Shown piece after piece: positions 36,801 through 49,822 of a stretch of 64,000 nt of DNA (positions within the stretch are counted from its first letter, which is position 1; every line of letters begins with the position of its first letter). The translations under genes and the position numbers were made by a program. Source of the stretch: Mucidula mucida (taxonomy: Eukaryota > Basidiomycota > Agaricomycetes > Agaricales > Physalacriaceae); the NCBI GenBank assembly GCA_015501055.1, contig JADNYV010000046.1:62001-126000 (forward strand), read 5' to 3'. The notes beneath the pieces were generated by a model, which saw only the letters and a list, made by a program, of their open reading frames with translations, was not told the DNA's origin and did not search any database.

Positions 36801-38613
36801 TTCGACCTTTGGTGAATGTCACCTCTCTCTCCCTGCAGAGGTTCTATGCAATCCTAACGAATGTATCACTTTATTATGAAGACGGTGACACGTTCGACGA
36901 CTGGCAAAAACTAGGGGTCAGTAAAGTTCTGTGCGTATGATGACGCAAACAAATATATCCACTGAAAGCGAGGGTTCAGTTTTTCTCCGCAGGCGTTATC
37001 GTCAAGTTTGTTTTGGACTTTGGATATCAAGCAGACATTTGTTAGCAGTGATTAACTGACTGGTTGCTTATCAAACTCGGCTTGGCGCGCATGATTTACG
37101 GGCCTTTGTGCCCTGCCTAGCCCAAGGAGACAATTCGTAAGGTTACGAGAAGACTCTTCATTATCCATGCTATCATGCATCTCGAATCTCTAAGAAGGGT
37201 GTCTACCAAGAGTAGTCACTCGGAGTTTTCTCAATGATCGCATGTTTCGGGACCACTTACCTCGTCCTTTACAGCACATCTCTGCCCCATTACTGACATT
37301 AACTCCGGTGAACAGATGGCATTTCCATTTGGCCGTTCTCAGTCCACTGGTGCGCTCACGGTATGTGGTGATCTAAATTCCCCCGGTTCCAGGAAGCCTA
37401 ACGGTGGAAATCTTGGCATTCGGAAGTCGTAGGAAAGCGAACACGTCTGTTTCGCCATCTGTTAAGTCAGTGTCGTAATGTATATTCCCCGGTCGAGCTG
37501 CACTTGGGTGAGATTGATGTCTGGTTACTGTTCTTCATGTTAGCGCTCATCCGTTATATGTTATTTTTAGCCCGCGATCGAAGGATGCGCCCATTGACGC
37601 CTATATCTGAAATTCCGACGCACTCCCTTGGCGCTGGAGGAAACAAAGATCTCGTCTGAAAGCGTCGTCAATAACAAATTCTAGTAACTGCGTGACCGGG
37701 AAACAACTTACAGGGAGAACATCCGCCAAATTCCGAACGAAGAGGCGGAAATCGATTGCGTTTCCGAAGCCGACTGATCTCAATGGTTCCTTGTAGTCTT
37801 TAGACGTGGAAATCCTGAGACCATCTGTAAGTCTGCCGTCTCCATCCGATGCTTTCCGAACCGTTTTTCAGACTCCATCCGATCTCTTACATGTGCCGGC
37901 GGTAAGTGGGCGGAAGGAAGCCACTTTGACTAGAATTTTCCCGTGATAGCTTGGCACTCGAAACCCTGCGAAGTTACTTGATGGAGGTAAGTTACTCTAC
38001 AGACAGGTACTGATGAAAGCCAAGTAAACAATCTTGACGGCTTTCACCGACTTGGTGCCACAACCCGTCCCGCCAGGGTGGCGTTAATTATCTCGTACAT
38101 ACGCTTTCAACTCTGCGGGAAGACAAAAACGACTTGTTGGTCTAGTAAGACACGGTATGTACACCGTGAGGGCTCGCGCCGCCTGCAATTGCTCACCTCG
38201 GTTTCTGTGTTAGTCATTGCCACACTCCACCAACGGTGTGCTTTCCTGTCAGCCGGTAATCCCAAGCTTCGGTCACTTTCCTGGCCCGCCGATTCCACCG
38301 CTCGGTTTGGTGGCAGAGACATTGACTCAATCAGACATGACATTTCGAGTGTCACTGTTCCCACGTCCAGCGACGTTACTTATCGCTTCGTGTTCTGATC
38401 TCGTTCACTCCGATTACCAGGAAGGCTTTACATGCTCGCATCCCTTCCTCTCGGATCCTTCCGCCCTGGACACCTTTTTAGGAAAGACCTGTTATGCTTT
38501 CCAATGATTTCCTCTAACGTGTTCGTCAACTTCGGAATGTCACAGCGCCAAGAGGCCGGACTGCTATAAATACCTAGCTGTCCTGGCAAAGTCAACAGCG
38601 CCTTCTTGTTTTA
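36801..38613. other. intergenic region, no recognised feature
   Basis: About 1.8 kb between the carrier-like gene and the Zn2Cys6 regulator, the longest gap in the window. ORFs are short on both strands and none resembles a known family. I saw no terminal inverted repeats, tRNA-like arm or simple repeat. A long upstream region is common for regulatory genes. Confidence 0.4.
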
Positions 38614-39981
38614 ATGTCTTCGGAAGCACCATCACGAAAGAAGAGGACCGTTTCGGAGGATCCGCAAAAGTCTGAATCTGAGGTCGACCACCGCAAACGG
38701 TACGCCATGATTTCTGAGCACGAAGCTCCTTCTCATCGTTCATAGGCGACGTAACAGGACCACTCAGTCATGCCTCAACTGTCACACCTCGAAGAGAATG
38801 GTACGCTTTGGCGCGATCACTAGTTGACGAAGTCTGATTGCTATTACTTAGTGTGACCGGCGACGCCCCGCATGCGCTCGGTGCACACAACTAGGCCTCG
38901 TAGGTGTCTCTACTATGATTGGTTGGACATCGAACTCATATCTTGTTTTAGACCGGTCTCTGCGTCTACGAAGTCGACGACCCCAATCAACGCCCGGATT
39001 CACAGGACGAAAGTGCTCGACTTTTGAAACGGGTCGCAGAACTTGAAGGTGTAATCCGCGAGGTAAACGTCTCCATGTTCATCCAAACAACTTTACTGAC
39101 CTTCTCACCGGACAGCTGAAAAACAAGCCACATCCGCGCTGGTCCCAGTCGGGACTTCACACTGCAGATTCCGAGCCGCTCAGCTCTGAGTCTCAGATGA
39201 TCGTTGGCACAACTCCAGTTGACATGAAGTCCATTGCCTCGAAACGACGAAGGAGGGCATCGCCGAACTCGGGCGCGTCATATCCTTCAACACCGCCATA
39301 TCTACCATCTATAAATACCTCTCACGTAGATGGCCACAGTCCCTCATCCCAGTCATCATACTTCAGCGCCTCTCCTTTGAGTAGCCCATCACCTACTCTA
39401 ACGCCAGTAGACGAATATGGTCGCCAGCCCATTAGAATCAACACTGGTAGCTCGTCCGATGGGCTCCAGGAGCTTGACCTTGCCTCCATGTTTCTTTCGT
39501 ACCCAGGGCTTATGTCCGAGGACGTCCTGCCTGGTCAACCCCCAGTCCATAAGCAGCACAATAATCACTGCGGATGTCTCCACGAGACGTCCAGCTATGG
39601 CGCTTTGCTCGAGTTATCTATGCGATTGCGTAAAGCCGCCGACGCCCTTGCCAAATCTCCCAGTCATCGTAGCGGCACTGATTGTACGCTACAAAAGAAG
39701 GTAAATGAACTGGACACCTATACATCGTGAGTCAGCTTCCTCTCCGCTTGTCTTCCCACTCAATATTGTACAGAACCTCCCTTGGGAACATAGTGTATCC
39801 CCCAGACAATTTGTCTGGGGGGCCCTCCCACCCAGGCGTTTACTGCATACCGGGAAGACACGCTATGGTTCCAGCGACGGTGACGCCTCTCGCTTTACAC
39901 CATATGTCACAATGGGACGGATATCTGGCGGAAGCGTCTACGACGAATGACCCGCTCATGAACTGGGAACCATCTCGGTGA
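38614..39981 (+). CDS. Zn2Cys6 fungal-type transcription factor
   Basis: Starts MSSEAPSRKKRTVSEDPQKS. Four early introns split a binuclear zinc cluster that reads CLNCHTSKRM | CDRRRPACARCTQLGL | TGLC, with spacing CX2CX6CX6CX2CX8C. Basic RKR|RRNRTTQS precedes it. After the cluster a leucine-bearing segment (ARLLKRVAELEGVIRE) could be the coiled-coil dimer element. A Ser/Pro-rich disordered middle (ASPLSSPSPTLTPVDEYG) leads to CGCLHETSSYGALLELSMRL and a final exon ending DPLMNWEPSR. There is no fungal-specific middle homology domain that I can recognise. The target genes are unknown. About 1.4 kb; frame intact. Confidence 0.82.
39799..39821. repeat. perfect 11-bp inverted repeat inside a coding exon
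   Basis: CCCCCAGACAA and its exact complement TTGTCTGGGGG are separated by one T. The hairpin lies in the last exon of the Zn2Cys6 gene, where it encodes PPDNLSGG. It could form a stable stem in DNA or mRNA, or be a chance palindrome. Confidence 0.8.
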
Positions 39982-41486
39982 CCTGCTCCCCGGACTACAT
40001 TTAGCCTAACTTTTCATTTTCCTTCCACTGACTGGTGTGTGAAGATGTAAAATATAATATATTTACGCGTTTGTCTCGTGTGTACATTGGGGTCTGTATA
40101 ACATTGGTATTTCGAAGACGGCATTCTGACGACATAGCGAAGCGGACGAACTTGCGCAATCGTCGAGAACAGGGCACTCTGAGGAAACAAGAGTGCGGAA
40201 GAACTCCGGAGAGTGTCCAAACTCTTGGCTACAAGGCGAGCAGTGATGTCGGAGTGTATCGAAGAGTACAGCGAGCTTGGCCAAACGTCAGAACGTATAC
40301 TTAACGCGTGTATCGCCATGTGGAGGATGAAAAGCTACAACGCAAGGTAAGCATTCTCATAACAGGTACGTCTCCGCGTTCCAAACGAACAGCGGTGGGG
40401 CCCCAAGGCACTTGAGCACGGATGAAAGGATATCGGGAATGGGATCCAAGTGAAGACATTCAGACAAGCCAAGAGACGCCAAGGCTAATTCATTGTCAAC
40501 CGAGGTAAACCAAGACAGTGGAGCTACAAACGGAGACTCGAACGTCGACCAACGCAATATCGAGAAGGCATCAATAGTTGTTGATCGATGATGATCGGCG
40601 CACTCGTTCGCAGACTCGGATAGTTCGCCGGTAGTCTGTAGCTCGGCGCTTCCGTCTGGGGCTCACGCTGTTCATTGGGTCTCATCAGAGGTCGCATATC
40701 TGACTAGGTACACTGAGAAAGCGATAACTGAGGCTTTCCCATGGTTCCTGAGGGTCCCCGAAGCCCGCAGACGCGAGAAAGACCAAGGTTATCGTCAGCA
40801 GGCAGTCTGGACAATGGGTCTAAAGAGGTTCTGAAACCTGCTATGAGATATACATATTTGAAGGCTTCGCCAGAATTTTGGGTAGCCAGGACCATATTTA
40901 CCGAGAAAAACGCCGCGGAATCGCGTAGGACGGCTGACAGTAATCAGTATAGGAAGAACTCGCAGCTCCAAGGCCCAGATAGTCAAAATACGAGAGCTAC
41001 GGGCATGTGGAGAGGACCCAAGGACAACGTCCTTGTCGAAATCTTCAAATGGGAATTGCGCTCAATTCGCCATTGAATAAGTACATCACGTACTTGAAAA
41101 GCGAACATTCTCGACAACTTCAAAGGGAGCTGTGTGATTCGGACCCGCGTCAAGTCTGTGGTCTTTTATTGGCTTCCAAAAGGAAACTTATACCTTCCAC
41201 TGGTGGAGGATAGCCCCAGAAATGAGAGATGGCTGACAGCTCGTTTGAAGGTTTGAACAAACTTACCACGAGTCTGTGTTACTATATGGGGCTATTCGTC
41301 GTCAGCCTCCACCCACCGTTCGACCCAAGTTCGACCTCAGCCGTACATTGACCCCGCTGTCTACTTCTGGTACTGATCTATTTCACGAGAGCGTGAAACT
41401 ATGTCGTTTCTGGATTATTTCACCCGTAATATACAGAAATATGAGTCTAAAATCTAAAAAAGGAGCGGACATAGTCGTGACATAGA
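39982..41486. other. intergenic region, no recognised feature
   Basis: About 1.5 kb between the 3' ends of the Zn2Cys6 gene and the LSH-like gene, which converge. It holds several overlapping short ORFs with no family resemblance and no recognisable RNA gene or repeat. It is unusually long for a convergent gap in this otherwise compact window. Confidence 0.4.
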
Positions 41487-44400
41487 TTAGCTTTTGTCGT
41501 CCATACTGCCTAGCAGCTCCGCCAAAACAATTTCCTCTTCAGCCCTTGGCGCCTCATAGACAGCAAAGACAGCCGTTTTGTTGCCAAGAGATTCCTCCTG
41601 TCCAGCAGATGTCCAACCCTTGGTTCTATTGGTGAAGACCTCGGGGCTACGATCAAGAAGGGTGTTCAAGTCCTCGTCGCTGATGACAGTGGTCGCGCCA
41701 TCCGACGTTTCTTTTACAACCTCTATCTTCTCTCCTTCTAGACGCAACAGTGAAGTCGCTAGTTCTGCTATAGTCTCAGGCTTCCCCTGCCGTGCAGAAG
41801 GAATGGGAGCTTTGAATTTGCCTACAACGACAATGTTAGCGTTTGACAATGCCTATGGAAGACAGTGTCATCCTACCCTTAGCGATAACAAGGGCTTCTA
41901 GTTTCTTCTTTTCTGAAGCCTTGTCCATGATCTTTGTTTCAATGGTATGCGCAGTGACGATGCGGAAAATTAACACGGGCTTCGTTTGACCTATGCGGTG
42001 CGCGCGATCTTGTGCTTGTGCGTCCATCTGGGGATTCTGTGCATGCTCTCAGTTAGTTCCATTCGTATAAGGCGCGTTCTTCTCACCCAGTCCTGATCGT
42101 AGAAGATAACTGTATCGGCGGCGACCAGATTGATTCCCAACCCTCCCGCCCGCGTGCTCAGTAGGAACAGGCAAGGCGCATTCCGAGAATCTCCAGCTGT
42201 CTGAAATCTGTCCATCTCAGATTTCCGTTGTAGTGGGGCCGTTGAGCCGTCAATGCGACAGATGTTCCAACCCTTTAACTCCCGAGCCCAATCCTATCGA
42301 CAAGACATTCAATTAGTACAGTCCCACGGAGAACAAAGGTAAATATTAACTGACATCAATGATATCCAACACCGTTGTGAATTGACTGAAAAGTAACACT
42401 TTGTGTTTCCGTCTGAACAGTTCGTCAAGAAGGCGCTCAAGGACCATCATCTTCCCACTTGTCGATACGACGCGGTGATCGAGAATGGGATCTTGAGTAC
42501 GTGGGTCTAGTGGCCAGTCAATAAGTACGGATGTGAGCATACTTTGCGGAGTTGCATAACAGTATTTTGAAGTTTCATATTATTGACCTGTTTCGCTAAA
42601 GGAGAAAGAGTCATCGAACGTGTGTAAAATGTGCCGGTATACTTGCTGGCAACGAGACGCTGGTGCTCTTGACCTAGCATGGTCAAATCCTCGGTTTTCC
42701 CGGGTACTCGCCGGCCCTTGTCGTCTACGTCTCCGCGGGCGAGCATATCAAAGTATTCGTCGTCGTCGTCCTCTAGCACGTATGATGGTCGGCCGCCCTT
42801 CTTGCTCCTCAATTTCCGTTCCTCGTTGATATCCACGTTTAGCTTTACAGGGATAGGTTCAGCAGGTACGTATCCGCGATTCCGGATAAGATGGGAGCGC
42901 AAGCTGCCATCGAGTACCCTATCATATGTCTCGCGTTGTAGCACACTCAAAGGAGCATAAAGGACGTATTCTTTCTTGGGAGGCAAATTTGTTTCCACAT
43001 CAGCCTTCAGACGACGTAACAAGAACGGCTTTAGGATGGTATGTAGCGTGTCAATGATTTCAGTCGAACGCTTGGAGCCAATACTGTTCTTCATTGTCGG
43101 GAGGCTAAACCTATTGCCAAGAAAGGTTTAATGAAGCATATAGCGTACGAGGCGACTCTCACCATTCCTCAAATTGATCCACATCGGTGAAAATGTCCGG
43201 AAGAACGAAGTTTAGTAGAGCCCATAGCTCGGATAGGTTATTCTGATATCAAAATGGTGAGATCCACATCAGAAAAACTGTTAACGAAAGCTTACATGCA
43301 GTGGCGTTCCTGTCAAAATCATCCGGCTCGCATTATTGTACTTTTTTAACTCACGCATGAGCTTGCTATCGAGATTCTTGAGACGATGACCTTCATCAAC
43401 GACGATATATCCCCAGTTATAGCTCGCCAAGTATGCACGATCCTTCATGATCATCTCGAAAGTGGTGACGACAATAGGAAATGAGGGAGGCTTGGCATCT
43501 TCCTCGTCTTTCTCAGTATCTGGCATTACCACATCATCGACAACTGGTTCCTCTTCCTTCGGGGCAGACTTCCGGGCCGTTCGTCGGCCTCTCGTTTTCC
43601 GCTTCGAGCTGGCCTTGGCAGGGGTAGGTGTAGACGAATCTTTCGAGTTGGCCTGCTTGGATCGCGGAATGCTGGATAAGACGGTGTTACGAAGGTTCGC
43701 CCGCTCTTCTGGTTTACCATGATACATGCACACAGGGATCTATGGGAAAGATCTATGTCAGTCGGTCGCGTTACAGTGCGGGACTTAACGTACATCAGGC
43801 GCGAACTTGGCATACTCTTCTACCCAGTTGTGAAGAACACTCAAAGGACAAACGATGAGAAAAGCATTTCCATAATTGCTTTCACGCAGATAAGCACTAA
43901 AGGATATTGTTTGCAACGTCTATTTGGATTATGAGTCGGAGTTCTAGGAAACAATCATCAGCTTACCTTTCCGAGCCCCATTTCATCAGCTACAGTAAGT
44001 GTGTTAGAGATTGCAGAATGTTTCAGAAGAGTAACCGCACCCAAAATTCCTGATATTCCGTTCTGGTGTAAAGACACCATCCACTGTAAACCTTCAATCT
44101 GGTAGTCTTTGAGCGTTGCTCCCGTAATCAGAGCCGGCTGAGGTAGAGTTTTTCTATCTTCATCATGCGAAGTGGCATCGACCAGATTGGAAAGGTCGTA
44201 ATCCTCCAGCTTTGGTTTCTTGGGAACCGTTTCCTCGTCTTCACTCTCGGACTCCATTGGCCTCTTTCTGCCTCTCCGTGTATTTGTTCCTCGTGAGTGT
44301 CGTGCTCGCGGTTGCGACTTTTCAACCTGAGCAGCAGCTTGGTGCTCTGCGGTAGTAGCTTTGAGCTGCTGGTAGAGTAAACCAGAATATAGCTTCGACT

Positions 44401-44670
44401 TGTCCAGGACTTGCTTTAATTGTGCATATTTTTGCGCGACCTACGACGCTTTTAGCACAAATCAACGCGACACTATTACACGTACTTCACCATCTAATTC
44501 GATAGTTTCCTGAGGAGTTGCCCATGAATGATTTAGTACCTGACACCAATGAAGCTTACTTCGATCTCGTCAGAAGCGTCGAGTGTGGTAGCAGTTTCGG
44601 GAGATGGCGACGACGGTGCCTCCGAGCATCTTGTGGCAGGTGACGACGAGGAGGGTAAGCTCGCGGTCAT
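41487..44670 (-). CDS. Snf2-family helicase of the LSH/HELLS (yeast Irc5) type
   Basis: Nuclear ATPase. Relatives support DNA methylation (LSH, DDM1) or cohesin loading (Irc5). Starts [20 protein letters not shown] coiled-coil follows ([20 protein letters not shown]), then basic [20 protein letters not shown]. The ATPase opens with [20 protein letters not shown], then ADEMGLGK (motif I) and [12 protein letters not shown] after a Lys/Arg-rich insertion. Next are [10 protein letters not shown] (motif II), MILTGTPLH (III), [20 protein letters not shown] and VCSHPYLL. The helicase half follows: [44 protein letters not shown] and [15 protein letters not shown]. It ends [12 protein letters not shown]. 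About a dozen introns. No frame break. It faces U2AF35 divergently, 326 bp between starts. Confidence 0.9.
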
Positions 44671-44996
44671 GGCAGGAAGAGATAAAGAGAAAACGCCAAT
44701 AACGAAGCACGTCAAAGTCTGACAAAAAGCCAGATCGCGTGAGAGCCTGCCCTAAACAAGGTCACGTGTCAATATCACCTTCAATGTTTGCCGTCCAGCT
44801 TTTGTCATTTGTTCTCCTCAGAGAGGAAAGAAATTCGATTTCCCAAGGATGCGCACGAAAATTGCTTGATTTTGGGCGAAGGCATGGAGAATGGTCGGAA
44901 ACAACACGAATCGTCTCGAATAGTCACCAGAATGATTTGAGACTCCGCTATCTTAGTCAGCATCCCTGGCTCGTTTGCTACCTTCAACACAACGCC
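44671..44996. promoter_or_regulatory. divergent promoter region of LSH-like gene and U2AF35
   Basis: The 326 bp between two divergent start codons must hold both promoters. No defined element was recognised. An upstream in-frame ATG at 44715 could lengthen the LSH-like protein by 15 residues. Confidence 0.5.
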
Positions 44997-45867
44997 ATGG
45001 CCTCTCATTTGGTAGGTTTAAATTCTGCCAGTAATCATGTACTCAATAAGAATCTTCAGGCAAATATCTTTGGAACTGAGCAGGATCGTGTTAACTGCTC
45101 TTTCTATTACAAGGTCTATTTTCTTCGTTAACTTTGGTTCGTCGTCTTATTGTATCACAGATTGGCGCCTGCAGACATGGAGATAGATGTTCGAGAAAGC
45201 ACATCCGGCCTCCCTTCTCACAAACCATCCTCTTGCCGAACGTGTACCACAACCCCGCACATGATCCCGTCTGCAAGCTGACGGAAAAGGAACTGCAAGA
45301 GGGATTCGACGCCGTATATGAGGACCTCTACTGTGAATTATCCAAGTTTGGCCACCTTCTAGAGCTACATGTAAGTACTCTGCATTCAACGCGTGTCATT
45401 GGCCAACAGTTGTCAGGTTTGTGACAATGTCGGCGACCATCTTATTGGAAACGTCTACGCCCGTTTTGAATGGGAGACTGAAGCCCAAGCTGCCGTAGAC
45501 AACCTGAATGATCGCTGGTATGCAGGTACGTGCTTGTTTTTCACCATAGGCTCTTTTACCGACTTTTTTAGGTCGCCCACTATATGCAGAGCTTTCGCCA
45601 GTGACCGACTTCCGGGAAGCCTGCTGTCGCCAGAATGAAAATGGTGAATGCAATCGTGGAGGATTCTGCAACTTTATGCACTTGCGTCTTGCCTCAAAAG
45701 AGCTTGTTTCCAGTCTACGACACGGGCAGCGCTTGGAACGGCGGTTACACCCCCAGAAGACTGAGGGTGGTGGTGGTGGCTGGGAACCTAGCAAGCGCAG
45801 GGATCGAAGCGCCAGTCCCCCACGGAGGGGCGGACACAGCGGAGAAGATCGCTGGACTAGGAAATAA
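44997..45867 (+). CDS. U2AF small subunit (U2AF35)
   Basis: Recognises the AG of the 3' splice site together with U2AF65. Starts MASHL, then after an intron ANIFGTEQDRVNCSFYYK. The first CCCH zinc finger is [20 protein letters not shown]. The UHM-type RRM runs from FSQTILLPNVYHNPAHDP to ARFEWETEAQAAVDNLNDRW. The second CCCH finger is CCRQNENGECNRGGFCNFMH. The tail is short, Gly and RS-rich (GGGGGWEPSKRRDRSASPPR). Four introns (near 45012, 45113, 45371 and 45526). Length about 215 residues; frame intact. It is one of four splicing genes in the window. Confidence 0.94.
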
Positions 45868-45966
45868 AACCACGTCCCATTTAGTTGGTTATTTTGGCCG
45901 CTAGACCAGGACTTGTATATACTGTGTGTACTGACTGACTCGAACTCTTATTGCTATCTTGATTGT

Positions 45967-46870
45967 TTAGACAAGCCACCCCCGACACTCCCCTTTGCGT
46001 CCATCAGCCAGAATATCCGGCCATTGTACAATGAACCTTAAAACCCTATGAATGGAGTGTAATGAACAACTTGGGAAATTACCTGTCCACCAATGACCGT
46101 AAGAGTTTACCAGAAAGAGACAATGTCTTGACTCTAGCAAAAGATTCTACATAGATAATTTTGGGTGCGGGTGATCCCAAGAACTAGGGGCATATAAACC
46201 TCTACCCTACGAGCTGACTCCGAGACCGACGTACTTTGTTGAGATAGACAGCTAGACACAGAATGAGGCAAGTGCCAGGTCCATTCAGTAATAGCACGTC
46301 AGCGAACGGTCCCTTGGAAGAGGACCAGGAGAAAATGGGCTTGATTGTGATAAGCCAGATGCATGTCACTAAGGATCGACAGGCTGTGGGTGGCGTCGAT
46401 AGAAGAGACTGGTGAACCTTGCGCGCGCGGGGAACGGTTATTATGGTGAACTTTGGGGTAAAAGAAAACACAGCACGATGGCCCATCAATTTCCTTACGA
46501 CAGTGAGAAGAGGAGTCGTACTTGCTCGATGTGCGAACTCTTTTCTGCTTCGAGTTCTGTGGCTTTCTCGGCGCTCAGATGATCACCTTCGCTGAAGAAA
46601 TATGTGCGCGGTGTATATATGTTGAAATCCAAGGCAGAAAGAAGGGTCATAGCTTCGCTCGTATGGCCCCCTGTTGATGGATGATTACACTCGAAGTCAT
46701 GTTTGACGGCGGAGAGACTTGCCAGAGCCCAAGAAGATGGCAAGTGATTTGGTTCCGGTAGAAAGAGATTTACCCGCAGCGCGAGTCTTGGCGTTTGGAA
46801 GGATGGAGTAAAACCGCCAAAGGGTCAGCACGGTGAATAGACAAAACGCGAGGATCAGAGTGCGGAACAT
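45967..46870 (-). CDS. ALG14: UDP-GlcNAc transferase subunit Alg14
   Basis: Membrane anchor that recruits Alg13 to the ER to add the second GlcNAc of the dolichol-linked N-glycan precursor. The N-terminal helix MFRTLILAFCLFTVLTLWRF is followed by SLAIFLGSGGHTSEAMTLLS, the nucleotide-binding glycine motif. Then come YTPRTYFFSEGDHLSAEKA, IITVPRARKVHQSLLSTP, FADVLLLNGPGTCLILCLAV, PKIIYVESFARVKTLSLSGK and a last exon RFIVQWPDILADGRKGECRG. The first intron (46671-46722) starts with GC rather than GT, and it is required to join GSG to GHTSE. The other introns are GT-AG. Length near 235 residues, normal for the family. Starts 230 bp from CDC23, divergently. Confidence 0.92.
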
Positions 46871-47100
46871 TAGAACAGAATTGTGCTGTTTCCCAGTAGA
46901 CACGCCCGGTGATGTCGTGCAAAAAAAAGAGGTCTGGATGAGGTAAGTCAGTTAGCACCAGTCTGCTTGTCGAAGTCCTTGGACATACGCTAGTACCGGT
47001 GGATGGGTATCGGGCACCTTCCGAGGAGGTGGTCGCGGTTACTATTAGAGCCTCAGTCCGTCTCGATCAGAAAGAGCACGTGGGCGACTCGAACTCCATA

Positions 47101-49388
47101 ATGACCACCATGGTCGACGCGACAATGGCGGAAGAATTACGTGTCGCCGCGAAAGAATGCAACGATAGATGTCTGTCCAAGGCTGCCCAGTGGTATGGGC
47201 CTCTGTTAGTGCTGAGAATGTGGCTGATCGACCGGCTAGGGCCTCAGAACTCCTCCTGTCAATCCCACAGCACAAACGGACCCAGGAAAAGACCCGAATC
47301 AACGCGACATCCTCGACAGCCTATCAAGCTGATACTGCGCCATACTCGCCGGTAGCAGGTCCCAGTCAGCCACCTGTTTCCCTGTCAGCTGCACTCTCCG
47401 CGTCGCTGAAACAAGTGCCATCCCAAGTCATGCTCCAGGACGCAGAACTTCAATGCACCGAAGACGATGAAATTACAATGGCACGAGACTGGATTGATAC
47501 CCGAGATTTTACGCGCGTCTCCACATTGCTCAAGAACTGCAAAAGCACCAAAGCCAGATTTCTCAGTGCATACAGTAGATATCTCGTACGCAGTCCTCCT
47601 TTTCTTGGCTGCCTTTTCTTAATACTTATCTAGACAATCAAACCGGCCCTCGGTGATAGTAAGTTTTGGTTTCGGACAAAAAGACGCGACTCAATACCAT
47701 CAGATAAAGCAGAGGTCATCGACCTTCTCAGGATTGTACGAGATGTATCCGATCCTTGGCTCCTCTATCTGTTGGTCTTCTGGTTTCGAACCTGTACTGG
47801 TATTGACCGTTTGTAGTAAGGGCCTTTTCTTATACACTCTTTCTCGCCGGGAGGAGGCGATAGAGTGTGCGATCTTGTCTATTGCTGGGTTCACGTGGAA
47901 CTGGGCTGCTTGGGAGCTCTTGTCGAGCTGTATAATCGATGTTGAAGAGGTAGATCAACTGCTTCCCATCATTATATGTGCCACTCAACGTTATTCAGTT
48001 GTATTCCCTGCAAAGTCTTTGCCCGTTGCCTAAAACTCATCCTCTGATGGAGCTCTTTCACATCAAGACGCTAAACGACCTTCATGCAGGAGGGGATCGC
48101 GAGCTGACCATGTGCGCCAAACTTCTAGGACCCGACTATTTTCCAGATAATCCATGGATTCTTGCCCTCCGGGGATGCATTCTGTATTATGCCCATGGTT
48201 TGTCAGTTCGTTAGGCTTGAACGTCATACTCATTCATGCGCTGATCAGATTTGGGTGCTTCAACTGTCGAGTTTGAACGGATGCTTGCTCGAGATCCTTG
48301 GCGGATTGATAATATTGACATATACTCATTCGCACTTCATGTCAATGACGGAGCCAGCAAACTGTCCCGACTATCTCGTGAATACCTCCTCTTGGCTAAG
48401 GATCGCCCTGAAGTATGCTGCTTGGTCGGTAGGTCGCACCAGCGTGTCCTTATCAACGAAGCTTATACCCTCCGCAGGGAATTTCTTCTCTTTACAGGCG
48501 AAACACGAGCAGGCTATCCAGTATTTCAACCGGGCTGCACAGCTAGATCCCACGTACATATCCGCATGGACTTTGATGGGCCACGAACAGATCGAGGAAA
48601 AGAATTCTCATGCCGCCATTGAGATGTACAGACGGGCGATAGGCCAGTTGTCCCTTCGATGCACACAGCATGCCTTACCGTCTTTCAGACATCAATCGGG
48701 ATGACCACAGGGCTTGGTATGGACTTGGGCAGGCATATGAACTTTTGAACATGCATGACTACGCGCTATACTATCTTCAGCACGCGACTGCCTTGAAGTA
48801 TGCGTCTTTCCGCAAATTGATTCCACTTAACCCTCTTTCTCAGTTCTTACGACGTGCGCATGTGGCAAGCAGAAGCACAATGCTATGAGGAGCTGGGACG
48901 GTTAGTCATTCAGTACTACCATTGTACCGGTTCTGAGAAGCGCACCAGATTTCGTGAAGCCTTGGAGTGTTACCGACGCGCTTTGATACCCTCAAATCCT
49001 CATGAAACCAACGTACACCTCAAGCTCGCAAAGGTACACGCTGAGCTCGGGGAAGACGAGGAGGCGATAGCATATCATCGACGAGTCGTTGAGATTAGCC
49101 AGGCAAACGGCGAGTCCTGTTCCTACGGTTCATGCTTCTGTGTCACCTCCTGACACTTCTTTCCCAGGTCGTGAGGTATTACAGTACGCGAAGTCCGCTA
49201 TTGAAGTGGCCCAACATCAAATGCGCAGTCCTTCAGGCGATTTGAGCCTGGCCAGAGAATATCTGGCATTAGTCGCCTCTAGCAACTCTGAAGACGTGGA
49301 GGTTGCCTCTGATTTGCTAAAATTGTTGAAGAAGACGATGAATGTTGAGCGCGTTCCGCATGAGGTCACTGGAGATATTCCAAAATAG
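47101..49388 (+). CDS. CDC23: anaphase-promoting complex subunit Cdc23 / APC8
   Basis: TPR scaffold of the APC/C ubiquitin ligase that drives mitotic exit. Starts [20 protein letters not shown]. The N-terminal part has [12 protein letters not shown] and [15 protein letters not shown] sequence. TPR units follow: [97 protein letters not shown] and [20 protein letters not shown]. Then come [35 protein letters not shown] and [20 protein letters not shown]. The end is [20 protein letters not shown]. About twelve introns, most GT-AG. The one at 48643-48688 must begin with GC, since it splits the conserved RRAI|D. No frame shift is needed. Complete, about 600 residues. Confidence 0.93.
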
Positions 49389-49822
49389 TAAATCGAAATT
49401 CCCCTGTTCCATACTAACGGCGATCTGTAGATGGACATCCGTCCTCTCATCGACTGTTCTCCTTCTTACTCGTACATGTAATATCACTAGGAATGAATTT
49501 CAGGGGACATTTTTGAATCCGTCGGGCGTTGTCGTGAAACGCCGCAAAGGACTGGCAGGTCCGCCAACCTCTAGGACGTCTATCAAATCAAATACACTCG
49601 TCGTGTACGCGGAACTAAACTAGTATTTTTTGGGCTGATCGGACGACCGTCCATCCCGTTAACGGCCGGTGGAAATTTGTTGGCGCGCCTGGGCATGTGT
49701 GGCGGAAGTCATCATTGTTCTAGGAGATCTTGTGATAGGAGTTGCGATCATTTGTTATTCGCCGAGCTTATATGCTGAAGTTTCTCGACTAGATTCTCGT
49801 CGCGACATTCCACAACCTCAAC
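49389..49822. other. intergenic region, no recognised feature
   Basis: About 430 bp between CDC23 and the intact DUF6534 gene. An ORF running to 49623 overlaps the end of CDC23 in another frame and does not resemble anything known. It presumably holds the CDC23 3' UTR and the next promoter. Confidence 0.4.

Noticed and set aside
36801..38613. Transposon remnant or RNA gene in the longest gap
   Set aside because: I found no terminal repeats, no target-site duplication, no transposase-like ORF and no tRNA-like arms by eye.
47699..47707. A fourth exact ATCAGATAA, inside CDC23
   Set aside because: It straddles an intron-exon junction of a cell-cycle gene, and about one chance match is expected in a window of this size.
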